64,000 bases of DNA from Mytilus edulis (taxonomy: Eukaryota; Mollusca; Bivalvia; Mytilida; Mytilidae): NCBI RefSeq assembly GCF_963676685.1, contig NC_092354.1:73545335-73609334 (forward strand). The letters are read 5' to 3'. The translations under genes and the position numbers were made by a program. The first letter of the stretch is position 1, and the number at the start of each line of letters is the position of its first letter. This document shows, one piece after another, positions 1 through 10,889 of this stretch. The notes under the pieces are model-generated. The model worked only from the letters and a program-made list of their open reading frames with translations, was not told the origin of the DNA and did not search any database.

Positions 1-2490
1 AAGAAAAATTCTCAGTCGTTAGAAGAAAGTAGTAGAGATACAGATTATTCGTTTACTGAAACCCTTTCTCCAAAGTTAGATATACATCCTATGAACATGA
101 TGAAAGAACCAACAACTAGAGCATGTCAGCCTTTAGTGGAGAAAAGGGCAAACAATGGAGATACACCTAGCGTTGCATCAGGAAAAATGCCTGTTATTAA
201 AAGTCCTATACACAAAACAAGATATGCAGAGGTAAAGATAGCAAAGAAAAAACTAAATCATAATTCAGATGTTGGTAGTTCAGATGTTGGTACATCAGAG
301 AATGAAGCATCACATACTGAAGAAGTCTGTATTTTGAGTCCACCCGATATTTTTGACAATTATGTATGTAAACAAGGGCTTTTGAAGCAATCTACTCGGA
401 ACATTTCTGAAGATAATCGAAGTGTTAAAGGATCTTCTATAAAAAGTCCGCTATATATAAAGAGTCCAAGATATAAGACCAGATACGCATCACAAAGGCT
501 AGCTAAAAAAAGAATGAGGAATGAAAGAGACAACACTGAATATGCCTCATCACATAAGTCTCAAGGTTCAATTAGACTAACAAGTCCAATACACAACACT
601 GAATATGCCTCATCACATAAGTCTCAAGGTTCAATTAGATTAACAAGTCCAATACACAACACTCAATATGCCTCATCACATAAGTCTCAAGGTTCATTTA
701 GACTAACAAGTCCAATACACAGCACTCAATATGCCTCATCACACAAGTCTCAAGGTTCATTTAGACTAACAAGTCCAATACACAGCACTCAATATGCCTC
801 ATTAGGGCCATTCTTTAATTTGAAAAGTCCAATATATAAGACAAGATTTGCAACTCGCCGAATTGCACAGAAAAGAATGGCAATTGAGTCAGGAAAATTA
901 ACGAATTTCAATACAAAACAGCCTCCAAAAGGAATTGTTTATGGACCAACACCGACATCAGTAGGAACTATTCAAACAAAGAAAAGAAAACTATCAACAA
1001 AGAATGAAGATCTATCAAATGTTACAAAAAACGTCAAAAGTAAGTCACAATCAACAGGCCCAAGAAGTAGACCAAGAAAAAGAGATGATGCTGCATGTCG
1101 TAGGAAACCGCCAAAACAAAATGGTCATGTACATAAAGTGCCAATACCAAAACTTATATCACAAAGTAATTTGGAAACCTGCAATACACTTGTAGATCCC
1201 ACGGTACCAAAAACCCGAAGTGGCAGACCTGTAAAATCTCCTGACAGATATAAAAAGATAAGTGAATGTACTGTGAAATTAAACAGGGTTCCAAGACAAA
1301 AGTATACAAGATTACAACGCAATGATTTGCAAAAGGATACCCCATTCCTAGATATTCCAGAGAAAGAAAAGAAAAAGAGCAAAAGTAGAAAAACAAGGAA
1401 CAACTCAATAAGAAAAACACAGAAAGATTTATCAAGAAACAACATGGAAAACTTTGAAGTCATTGGTATTGAAGAGGCCGAAACAATACTATCCAATCAA
1501 ATCAGAGAAACTGATAAAATTAGCTTTCTTAATCAAAAAAATAAAACATTGTCTCCTAAAAGAAAGAGAAATAAGTTGAATAAAGAATGTACCAACAATT
1601 TGTCAGAGAAGAAAAAAGAACTTGATGAAAATTGCTCTATGAGAAACAAACTTAAGAGACAAGAAAGTTATGATACAAGTAGCATAGGTAGTATAGCAGT
1701 TTATGAAGGTGTTGATTTAGACAGATATATTGGCAATGAGTCTTCAGATTCTCAGGAAAATTTTACTAAAAATGGAGGCTGTGATACATACATGTCTGAT
1801 TTAAAATTATTTGGACGAAATTTAGACATGGCGGGTCAGAAAAAAACTGAGGAAAGAAATAAGTTTGAAAAATACAAAACAGGTTCACAGCTGGAAACAT
1901 TAACCATGCCGTTGTTACGTAGAGGAATAAATGAAAACACTATACAAATGGCAAATGGACAACAGAATGATAAAATCTGTCAGTCAGAACAAGCACTACC
2001 ATACAATATACAAGGATATAAGACAGCTGTGTCAGAATTTGTGGTACCCACTGTTGAAAATACTCGTTCTAAATGTAAGGAACGAGAGAAGTTAATGAAA
2101 GAAATGCAAATAACACATGATAATGTAAGAGAGGACTTAAAAACAGCTGTTGAAAATAAAAAAAGAAACATTGTGTCAAATAAAAGTGGAAACATAAAAC
2201 TGAATAAAGGTATGAATAAAAAAGACACAAATATGGGAAGTACTTTTCATCCAACATGTTCAACTATTTATACAAATAAGAATGATAAAAACGCTGACAA
2301 AAATGAAGTTGTGAAACCATGCATCATACAGAAATTGAAAGATAAAATGGGTTCAATTGTTGGAGATTTGATGAAAAATAGTTTGAAGAAGAACCAGGCA
2401 AAGGAATCATCAATACTTAAGGTACCAGTTTATAAGAGAAACAATTATTACAAAGGTGCCTACGTTCCATTGGACAGACTTGATAGTTAA
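1..2490 (+). CDS. 3' part of a basic, repeat-containing protein of unknown function
   Basis: The reading frame is already open at base 1 and stops with TAA at 2488-2490, so the 5' end lies outside the window; the first in-frame ATG here is at 91. The visible part is one uninterrupted exon of about 829 codons. The protein is rich in Lys, Arg, Ser and Asn, has no signal peptide, membrane segment or enzyme motif, and is probably disordered and nuclear (inference). A motif S-P-(I/R)-(H/Y)-K-T-R-(Y/F)-A followed by a basic stretch such as RIAQKRM occurs near 203-250, 463-520 and 826-885. Between them, from 532, four 63-bp tandem repeats plus part of a fifth encode 21-residue units carrying variants of the same motif (SPIHNTEYA, SPIHSTQYA). 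Each Ser-Pro is a possible proline-directed kinase site. A segment near 1215-1245 (TRSGRPVKSPDRY) loosely resembles short Arg-rich motifs of centromere proteins, too short to support a name. I do not recognise the family. Confidence 0.8.
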   Translation, partial: KKNSQSLEESSRDTDYSFTETLSPKLDIHPMNMMKEPTTRACQPLVEKRANNGDTPSVASGKMPVIKSPIHKTRYAEVKIAKKKLNHNSDVGSSDVGTSENEASHTEEVCILSPPDIFDNYVCKQGLLKQSTRNISEDNRSVKGSSIKSPLYIKSPRYKTRYASQRLAKKRMRNERDNTEYASSHKSQGSIRLTSPIHNTEYASSHKSQGSIRLTSPIHNTQYASSHKSQGSFRLTSPIHSTQYASSHKSQGSFRLTSPIHSTQYASLGPFFNLKSPIYKTRFATRRIAQKRMAIESGKLTNFNTKQPPKGIVYGPTPTSVGTIQTKKRKLSTKNEDLSNVTKNVKSKSQSTGPRSRPRKRDDAACRRKPPKQNGHVHKVPIPKLISQSNLETCNTLVDPTVPKTRSGRPVKSPDRYKKISECTVKLNRVPRQKYTRLQRNDLQKDTPFLDIPEKEKKKSKSRKTRNNSIRKTQKDLSRNNMENFEVIGIEEAETILSNQIRETDKISFLNQKNKTLSPKRKRNKLNKECTNNLSEKKKELDENCSMRNKLKRQESYDTSSIGSIAVYEGVDLDRYIGNESSDSQENFTKNGGCDTYMSDLKLFGRNLDMAGQKKTEERNKFEKYKTGSQLETLTMPLLRRGINENTIQMANGQQNDKICQSEQALPYNIQGYKTAVSEFVVPTVENTRSKCKEREKLMKEMQITHDNVREDLKTAVENKKRNIVSNKSGNIKLNKGMNKKDTNMGSTFHPTCSTIYTNKNDKNADKNEVVKPCIIQKLKDKMGSIVGDLMKNSLKKNQAKESSILKVPVYKRNNYYKGAYVPLDRLDS

Positions 2491-2770
2491 ATGTGTTGTT
2501 CCTTAACACAACATGTTTATAAATGTGCATGAAATTTATTAGCAAAAGTTCTTCAGGGATGTATAAAAGAAATATGTGTTGCTGCTGATGCTCAAAGAAT
2601 GATCTTTTTATGTGTATCAACCTTTAATAAGTGATAGAAATTATTGTGTTATCTTCTAAGTAAGTATAAGTTAAATCCTTTTCATCAACGATTCCAATAT
2701 CTTTTCTATAAGTGAACTTGTTTGCATTAACTATATGGAGAATAAAGGCTTTTTCCCCTGGAGAAGAATC
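2491..2770 (+). terminator. 3' UTR start with polyadenylation signal AATAAA (2741-2746)
   Basis: Non-coding AT-rich sequence follows the stop codon at 2490. The first canonical AATAAA on the + strand downstream is at 2741-2746, about 250 bp past the stop; another lies at 3061-3066. The position suits a short 3' UTR, but the true cleavage site cannot be fixed without transcripts. Confidence 0.45.
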
Positions 2771-5700
2771 CCAATTTGAAAAAAAAGGCTTAAAATTATT
2801 CCAAAAAAGACAACTTTTTTCCCAAACAAATGCAGTCTTAGTAGTAATTGTGCATGAATACAAACTGAAAAATACTAATTTTTCATGACTAAAATGGCTA
2901 TTTGTGCAGACTTGAGGGTCTATTTATGTATCATCACTGATAATAAGGGGTCTTAAAAGAGGGTTTACCTCTACAAAGGGGGTCTGCAAATTGAAGTTCC
3001 ATACAAATTCATGGTTTATTATAAATTTTCCAATTTGATAAAAATGACGCATATTTTCCCAATAAAATAGGGTAGAGGTAGTTTTGAAAAAAGCCAACAA
3101 TAACACATGTAACACTGTCTATGATATCCTCAGACAGGACACTTTGACACTGTAGTCTAAATACAAGTTTGAAAATCTCAAGATAGATACTCAGGGAAAA
3201 AAAGTGTTTTTTACATAATATAATATGATAATACATGATGTCCATACACTGTATTTATGCAGATTTTTCGTTCTATATGTGTTTTGTATTAACAATGTTT
3301 ATATAATTTAAATTGTTGTCCCAATGTTAGAGTGAGATTTTGTTATCTGATAAACATGATAAATGTATTTGTTAATGTACCATACTGGACAGTCTGATAA
3401 ATACATGTATCTGCTCATATTTGTTTGAGATTTTTAGCCGTTCTTTTAAAGCGTTTAATATATTTTTTGGTTGTTATTTATCATGTATATATCATGCTTA
3501 TTATGATGACTTGTAAATAATTTTTTGAAGGATTTTGAATTCCATTACAATTGTTGTATTCCTATGCATATCATATCATTTTCATATATTATATTATTTT
3601 ACATATGAATGTATTTTTGAACTTGTTAATTTTAAATTGTTTGAGCTCCTCAATATTCATGTTATTGACATTTATCATCTATGGATACCTAAGAAGGACT
3701 AAGACTATTTTTGGTCTCTTTTCGTTAAGTGGATGAATGCTTGTTTTTATTTAAATTGATCAGTATAGTTTGTCATTAAACAGAAACATTTCAAATCAGT
3801 AACTTTGCTAAGAAGAATTTACTTTTCATAAATGTTACCCAAAAAGTTTGACCAGAATGTTAATTATACCTAATTAAGCAACCTTTTTTAAGGAAAATGT
3901 CTCCCTCATACAGATCTTTGGTTTCATCTTCAATACTTGCACCTTTTCAACAACGGTTCAAATTATTTTTAGGATCATGGTCAATTTAATATATCAAGAA
4001 TTTTTTATTTAGTACATTAGGTTTGAAAATTTTTACGCTTATTGTATTGAATAATGTATCCATTATATCCATGATATCTAGTATCTTGATTTGCATAATA
4101 TTAACTTTTTATACATGTGAATTAGTTATAGTTGATTTATTTGTTGATATTCTTTTATTTGATATAATATTGCATAGCCATACAGTAACATATGAATCAT
4201 GTTTTACCAGTACTTTTATTTTCTATAATTATAGTTTGTATTCAAACACAACTGATTGTTCTTTTGATAATTGTGTTTTGTTTAAATGCCATTGATTAGC
4301 AATTATTGTTCAGGAAATTTGCCATAAATTATTTTAGTGCCATAATTTTTTCCTACAGCTAAAAAATACAGTTTTTATTATAATCTCATTTGTATTACTA
4401 TTTAAAAATTATTTTCAGGAATGTCACATTATTCTAGTACTGTAATTACAGAAAATAAGTTCATGGTCTAACATTATTAATGTGATTAATGCGCCATGAT
4501 GAATATTTATTCCCTGAGGGTATCACCAGCCCAGTAGTCAGCACTTCTGTGTTGACATAAATTATTATTAATATGGTAATAAATATAAATTAACTGTTTA
4601 CAAAACTTTGAATTTTTAAAAGTACTAGTTTCTGGTCCTCAATGCTCTTCAACTTCGTTCTTTATTTGGCCCTTTTAACTTTTTTTTATTCGAGCATCAC
4701 TGATGAGTCTTTTTTCTTAGACCAAATGCACATCTGGCGCAAATACAAAATTTCCATCCTGGTATCTATGAGGGTTTATTATTTGCAGTGTTAAGAACTC
4801 ACACTCTGATATATAATTTGTATATCTGTATCAGAGAAATGCAATAACTAATCTCACATTTTGTCAATTTTTGTCAATTTTTCTTATATCTCAATTATTA
4901 TCATGTTAATGCATGCAATAATTTCTGTATTTACATTTATTGATTCATTTTACCTGAAATTTATATCATTACATTTTTGCACAGAATGCATAATGAAATG
5001 GACATTAAACTCATGATCTTTGTCATTCTGTGCCATGCCAATCTTATGATTCTTTGTACGTATAGTTGTGATAATATTGATTCTACTGACACATTATTGT
5101 ATTTAGATTGTTGATGCTCAATATTGTTTACATGTCAAATTGCAATCGCTTTGTCCCTATGTTGAATTTCTTAGCTTTTACACTTTTAATTTTTGGTACC
5201 TCTGATAAAAATAGGGATACTATTATTTTTTATTATAAGTAATATGACGTTTATATATTGTGAAATAATCATTGTTATGTATACTCATATTCGTAATACC
5301 GTCTTCACCTCATTTCATAAGCTCATATGATTAACTTAAAGTTTTCATGACTCGGTTCCTTTCTCAGATACTTTAGGAAGAAAAAATATCACCTAAACCC
5401 TATTTCCTTAGTTTACATTACGTTTTGGTGATTAAGGAACTTTTTTGAAGATACTCTAAGCACATGCCATCTTTATTTATTGCATGAAATGGTTTTAAGC
5501 AAACGTGTAAATTATTTGATATTTCAATATCACTTGCTGAAATTGCTACATAGTTTACTATGAAGAAAAATAACATAACTTTTATAATTATTTGAAATGA
5601 TAATTTAAATGAACGAATTTCACACCAAATCATAAGAGCTGCTTTCTGATAGGCTGTATGGTTACAGAAAAATATTTTTCTTTATTTTGTAATACATGTT

Positions 5701-6507
5701 ATATGCTGTGTTAGTTTGTCGGACGCAATTTGTGATTTTATTTTTATATTTATATTTTACTCACTGATGCTTATTTTTATAAAACTTATAAATATTATAT
5801 ATGCATCATTTTGATATACATGAATTCGTTGTCCTTTTTGCAATCGGGAAGTAATAAAAAAAAGAATATCAAACTACATAAGTATTTTAATGGCCACACT
5901 GATAAAAAGTACAAAATAATGTTAGTAATAACATCAGTTGAAATGGCAGTAAGTAAAAAAAACGAAAAAGACAAACAAAAGTCGACAAGAGTAAGGGATG
6001 AACATATGTGCAAAGGAAAGTAAGAATTTCTTTCTCCACTTGCGACACTCTTTCAGTTAATCATAGCAAATTAAAAATTTGATGACCAGTTGTTGCACAT
6101 TGTGATGCCCTAATAACAAGGGAACAGCTTTAATGATCTCAATATCTCTATTATTATTTTTCAAACCTTTTGGAAATATGTCGACTAATTTTTAAATGTT
6201 TTAATATTTAATGAAGTGTGCCTATCTAAGTGTTAATTGCAGTACGAATTTTTCATTGCACAAGGGAAAAAACACAATATACAATGTAGATTGATAGTAG
6301 AGAACTTGCCGAACAGACGTATTTAAAATTTGGTTGGCGCAAGTTCAACAAAGTAATATTACTGTCTTGCTTGACAGAGTCAAAAAGGTAGACATAAGTA
6401 TGCTGTTTCTGTCGTCGGCAGCAGCGGCACCATTGTATGAGGTTGTGCTTTTTTGTTAATTTCTTGGACCCACCCTATCAGTTATGACTATCCACTATAA
6501 GGTCAGT
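2771..6507. other. AT-rich intergenic DNA with little structure
   Basis: No gene is supported here: the open frames are short, AT-driven and lack splice-bounded similarity. The only structured item recognised is the decayed ribozyme-type repeat at 4618-4790. A short stretch near 5940-6000 resembles part of a dispersed mussel repeat seen again near 20705 and 21650. Confidence 0.6.
4618..4790 (+). repeat. Dispersed hammerhead-type repeat, decayed copy
   Basis: This is the same family as the minus-strand copy at 14940-15125: the same flank (ending in 'CTGGTATCTATGA' here) and the same core order. The ribozyme core at about 4692-4742 keeps CTGATGA (4700-4706), the GTC/GAC helix II and the TGGCGC arm, but GAAA has become CAAA and the cleavage triplet reads ATC. 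It is probably inactive. Confidence 0.6.
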
Positions 6508-6841
6508 TTATGGGGAAACACCAGTGGTACATTTATGATAATTGGTATGCAGTTGTATAAGCATTGACATATCTCATTTCCATGGAGATTATTTGGCCCC
6601 GACTCCTCAGTCATGGTCTATTGACTTCGAAACTTTTGCTTAGTTTTTGTCGAGCCTGCAACTTTTGTTGCAGAAAGCTGGACATAGGGATAGTGATCCG
6701 GCGGCTTCGGCGGCGGCGGCGGTGTTAGCTAACGTCTTAAAAGCTTTATATTTTAGAAGGTGGAAGACCTGGATGCTTCATACTTTGTATATAGATGCCT
6801 CATGTTACGAAGTTTCCGTCAGTCACATGTCCAATGTCATT

Positions 6842-7590
6842 GACCTCATTTTCATGGTTCAGTGACCACTTGAAAAAAAAGTTGAGATTTTTTGTAGTGT
6901 TGAATTCTCTCTTATTATAAGTAATAGGATAACTATATTTGATATGTGCGTACCTTGAAAGGTCTTCATGTCTGTCAGACAGTTTTCACTTGACCTCGAC
7001 CTCATTTCATGGATCAGTGAACAAGGTTAAGTTTTGGTGGTCAAGTCCATATCTCAGATACTACAAGCAATAGGGCTAGTATATTGGGTGTATGGAAGGA
7101 CTGTAAGGTGTACATGTCCAACTGGCAGGTGTCATCTGACCTTGACCTCATTTTCATGGTTCAGTGGTTATAGTTAAATTTTTGTGTTTTGGTCTGTTTT
7201 TCTCATACTATATGCAATAGGTCTACTATATTTGTTATATGGAATGATTGTAAGGTGTACCTATCTAGCGGGCAGATGTCATGTGACCTTGACCTCATTT
7301 TTATGGTTCAGTGGTCAAAGTTAAGGTTTTGAGTTTTGGTCTTTTTATCTAATACTATATGCCATAGGTCATCTATATTTGCTGTATGTAAATATTTTAT
7401 GATCTTTATGTCAGTCGTGCAGATTTTATTTGACCGTGACCTCATTTTCACGGTTCATTGCACAGTGTTTTTTTTATTTTTCTTAAACTATAAGTAATAG
7501 GTCAACTATATATGTTGTATAGAAGCATTGTTAGCTGTACATGTCTGCCTGGCATGGTTCATCTGACCTTGACCTCATTTTCAAGGTTCA
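6842..7590. repeat. Six-copy tandem repeat of about 147 bp
   Basis: The phrase GACCTCATTTTCATGGTTCA or a close variant recurs at about 6842, 6998, 7144, 7291, 7438 and 7571, giving spacings of 156, 146, 147, 147 and 133 bp. Each unit also carries 'ACTATA..CAATAGGTC' and 'TGTAAGGTGTACATGTC' type blocks. Units are diverged from one another, so the array is old. Confidence 0.75.
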
Positions 7591-7754
7591 TTGGTCTTTT
7601 TTTAGTTATATTGGTTAATGTTAAGTTTATGTGACAGTTGTATTAAAGCTTAGCTTTATACTTAGGACTATCAACATAATATCAATGATTAGTATAGAAG
7701 GCGAGACATTTCAGCGTGTGCACTCTTGTCATGTATTAGTTTGTGATTATATTT

Positions 7755-7806
7755 GTTTTTATACTGATAAGTCTTTTGTAGTAGACGAAACGCGTGTCTG
7801 GCGTAA
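7755..7806 (+). ncRNA. Decayed hammerhead ribozyme core
   Basis: The order of hammerhead parts is present: CTGATAA (764-770 of 7xxx; consensus CTGATGA, one substitution), GTC..GAC helix II, GAAA, ACGCGTGT giving a two-pair helix III, the cleavage triplet GTC at 7796-7798, and TGGCGTA. The upstream helix I strand no longer pairs. This lies at the right end of the long repeat and is probably inactive. Confidence 0.5.
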
Positions 7807-8160
7807 ATACATAATTTATTCCGGGTATCTATGATGAGTTTATTTATGGGGAAAAATGGTAGGTCAATGATATTTGTATTCAGTTGTATAAGCATTGGCA
7901 CATCTCATTAACATGGAGATTATTTGACCACGTCCCCTCAGATATGGTTTATTGACTTTGAAATTTTGCTAAGTTGATATCTATAAATAGTATTTGTTTA
8001 GGTTTGTTTCAAGGGAACTTCTTTAGATAAGTCAATTGTATTTGGTATACAGTTGTATTATCATTGGTATACAGTTGTATTATCATTGGCATATCGCATT
8101 TCCATGGAGATTGTCTAGCCGTGTGTGATGGTTCATTGAATTTGAATATTTTCCAAACTT

Positions 8161-10884
8161 CCATGCTAAAGTGGCTATTTTAATTTCAACATTTGCAATA
8201 CCGAAATTACAAAAAAGTGAGACATATCTCTGTGATAACAGTTTATTGGAAACTACAAAACTAATGTCATTCGTGTTAAGGGGCCATTTACAAATGTCAT
8301 CAATGCATGTCTTTTTGACTAGATAAACTTCCGGGAAAGAATACTATTCTACAAAAACTCCACAAGTATACCATAACAAAGCAAGGCTGTTTTATATAGG
8401 ATCAACGCACGATTTCAAAATATCTTGTGCAAATCGTCTAAAAAATCCCAGTCATGAGGAATTTGACAAATAGATATAGTTGTTCAGTCAGGATTGCTGT
8501 TTTGAAACTTAGTTTCATTTTTCAAAAACGGTAACTTTTTCGTTTGAATGGAAAGTTTCTCAGTCTATGGAATTGGTTTCGTGTTATGTAGAGTTTGCAT
8601 TACTTCAAGTGAGTTGTGAACCTTATGTCTTAAAAGTGTCAGAAGCTTGTTAGCTATCGCTTTAACGCTGCCAAACCCACGTAGCTGAGATCCCTGAAGT
8701 CAGCATTTTACTTTCATAGTTACATTAAAATCGTTTCTTCTGATAGTTTTCAAAGTACCAGGATTATAATTTTATACGCCTTCTGAAACGTTCATTCGAT
8801 TTAAACATGCAGACTATTTATGAAAGTATGAATTCTCTTTGTTAAAACGTTGTTTATAATTTATTGATCTTCAAAATGAAACGGTTTACAGGGCCATAGA
8901 ATTTGTTTATGTTTTCTTTTCCAATCTGACAGAAAATCCAAGAAAAAGACAGGCGTTCAATTGGCCAGACAGACCCTATACTGTTGTACTTAAAATCTGA
9001 GCTGCCACTCGCCAAATAGCTTCAACAAAAGGGCCACGTGGCACAGATTATAGTGTTTAATCGTAGAGTGAATACCGATTTTCTGAGAATTTTTCCATTG
9101 TATACAGTATCTGAATTTTTTTTTGTGATTAATTTTTAAAGGTTACCGTTTAACATGCTTATACATGAGTGCAATATTGCATAAACAACAATATATCCAA
9201 GTATGAAAATATCGATAAAAACAAAACCACACAAACGCACACTTTTAGCTACACATATTTTTTCGTTGGTTATTATTTGGGTTTCTATTGAGTAAAACCT
9301 TGGCCAGCTGCATAACGATCTATTAATCATTACGGTTGCGTTTGACTTCATAGTACAAAAAGTAATTAAATTCGACAAATTCTAAGAAGATTTAATAATT
9401 TCTTTTATTTTCCTTTGATATTCCATTAATTTTCAGTTAATAAAAAATAATTCCCCGCCCTCTTCGGATTTTATTATTACGCTTTGACAAATAATCCACG
9501 TGTTTACTAAATCTTGTTTATGAACAAAATATCTATATTACATATAACATCAATGCTTTAGCCAACGAGCTGTAGATTAAACATAGTTTGTCTTTCAAAG
9601 GGCATACAGTTTATATCGGTGTTGTTACGTATTCTTCCATTAGGAAATTAGCACTTGTATATTTGCACATAGATATGGTTTATTTAGCATATATTTCAAT
9701 CATAGTAAGTGATATATCCTTTTCCATGGTAAGATAACTCCTTAATATACATGTTAACAAACTGACAACGGGTCTTTCCAAGAGTACACGATGACATTTT
9801 ATTATTAGGCCAGTAATGCGTGTGGTAGTGAACCTTCTTTTAATCGTTTTCTTCCATTTGGTGTACTGGTTTTTTTTCACGGAATTGTCTCTTTAAATTT
9901 TTTTTTTGTTATTTGCAATGAAACAAACAGACCAATTTGAGGTACTGGTATTCATATATATAAATATATTCATGCAATTTAACGCTTTTTTTTTAAAAAG
10001 AATATAAAATGAATGCAAATGTCAGCTTTTGGTTGGATATTAGTTAGCATCGTGATGTATGCCTATTGAACCTTATATTTGCTTTGCTTCGGAAATCTCG
10101 GATGTCGAATTGATAATCGATGGATGTTTCCATTTTTTGAAATCTATATAAAGCATGACAAAAGTTCGATTTACCGAAGTTAAGTTTATATTGGACGTTT
10201 TCCGTAAATACATTTCTTTGCGAATAATTCCCGAAAATTCCATTACGAAGAGATCATTCACAGCATGAAACAAAAGATTATCATTATTTTTTTAATTTTC
10301 TGAAACAATATAGAAAGGGAAAGGATTGAAGATATTCTGATCTTTATAGGTTGCACTTTGTAAATACAGCTGTTTCTCAAAACAGGCCTTTTTTGGGGGG
10401 AGATCTTGAATATTCATAGAAAATTAATTGTGTTTACACACTGGTTCCAAGTTATGCGTTCTGTGTTCCATCTCACAGAGACATAACTTGGGAATGTTAC
10501 CAGAAAATAAACATGTGCATATTGTTATCATTGACATCTGTGGTAACCTTTTATTCGAGGTAGGGATAGTTAAGAAAATTAGTGTTAGTTTAAACTCTGA
10601 GAAGTTCAGGGATATAAACATTGAAATAAACCGCACAGCCCTATATTTTGACTTTTGAAAAAATTGTGGTGCATATAAATTTTCAATTCTAGGATAAGAT
10701 TTTTTTCAAAACTTCATAGTAAAAGTGGTACTGTTTTAGCCGTAAAAGGAGTTCCTATGGGAAATTGCATTGTCAATATTTATAGAAATGCAACCTATAA
10801 CTAAACTATTTAATATAGTTAAGCTACGGGAATTATAAGTAGCATTCATTGTTAAAAAACCAATCAAACCTTTTTGAGAATGCA
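8161..10884. other. Intergenic DNA, no gene seen
   Basis: AT-rich sequence with only short chance frames. A fragment at about 8745-8790 (TACCAGGATTATAAT then TACGCC) matches the 3' flank of the ribozyme repeat family up to its cleavage-site side, so it is a remnant of that family. Nothing else is supported. Confidence 0.5.
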
Positions 10885-10889
10885 TAATG

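Larger units (their letters stand above)
6508..8160. repeat. Long dispersed bivalve repeat bounded by related ~130-bp blocks
   Basis: A ~130-bp block (beginning TATGGGGAAA, containing CAGTTGTATAAGCATTG and CATGGAGATTATTTG) occurs at 6508-6643 and again in direct orientation at 7844-7974, with a third, diverged partial copy at about 8037-8160. Between the first two lie a GC-rich CGG-type stretch near 6700 and the tandem array at 6842-7590. I recall near-identical sequence as a widely dispersed Mytilus repeat. No open frame of known family is present. The direct terminal blocks look LTR-like, but no primer-binding site or retroviral protein was seen. Confidence 0.6.
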
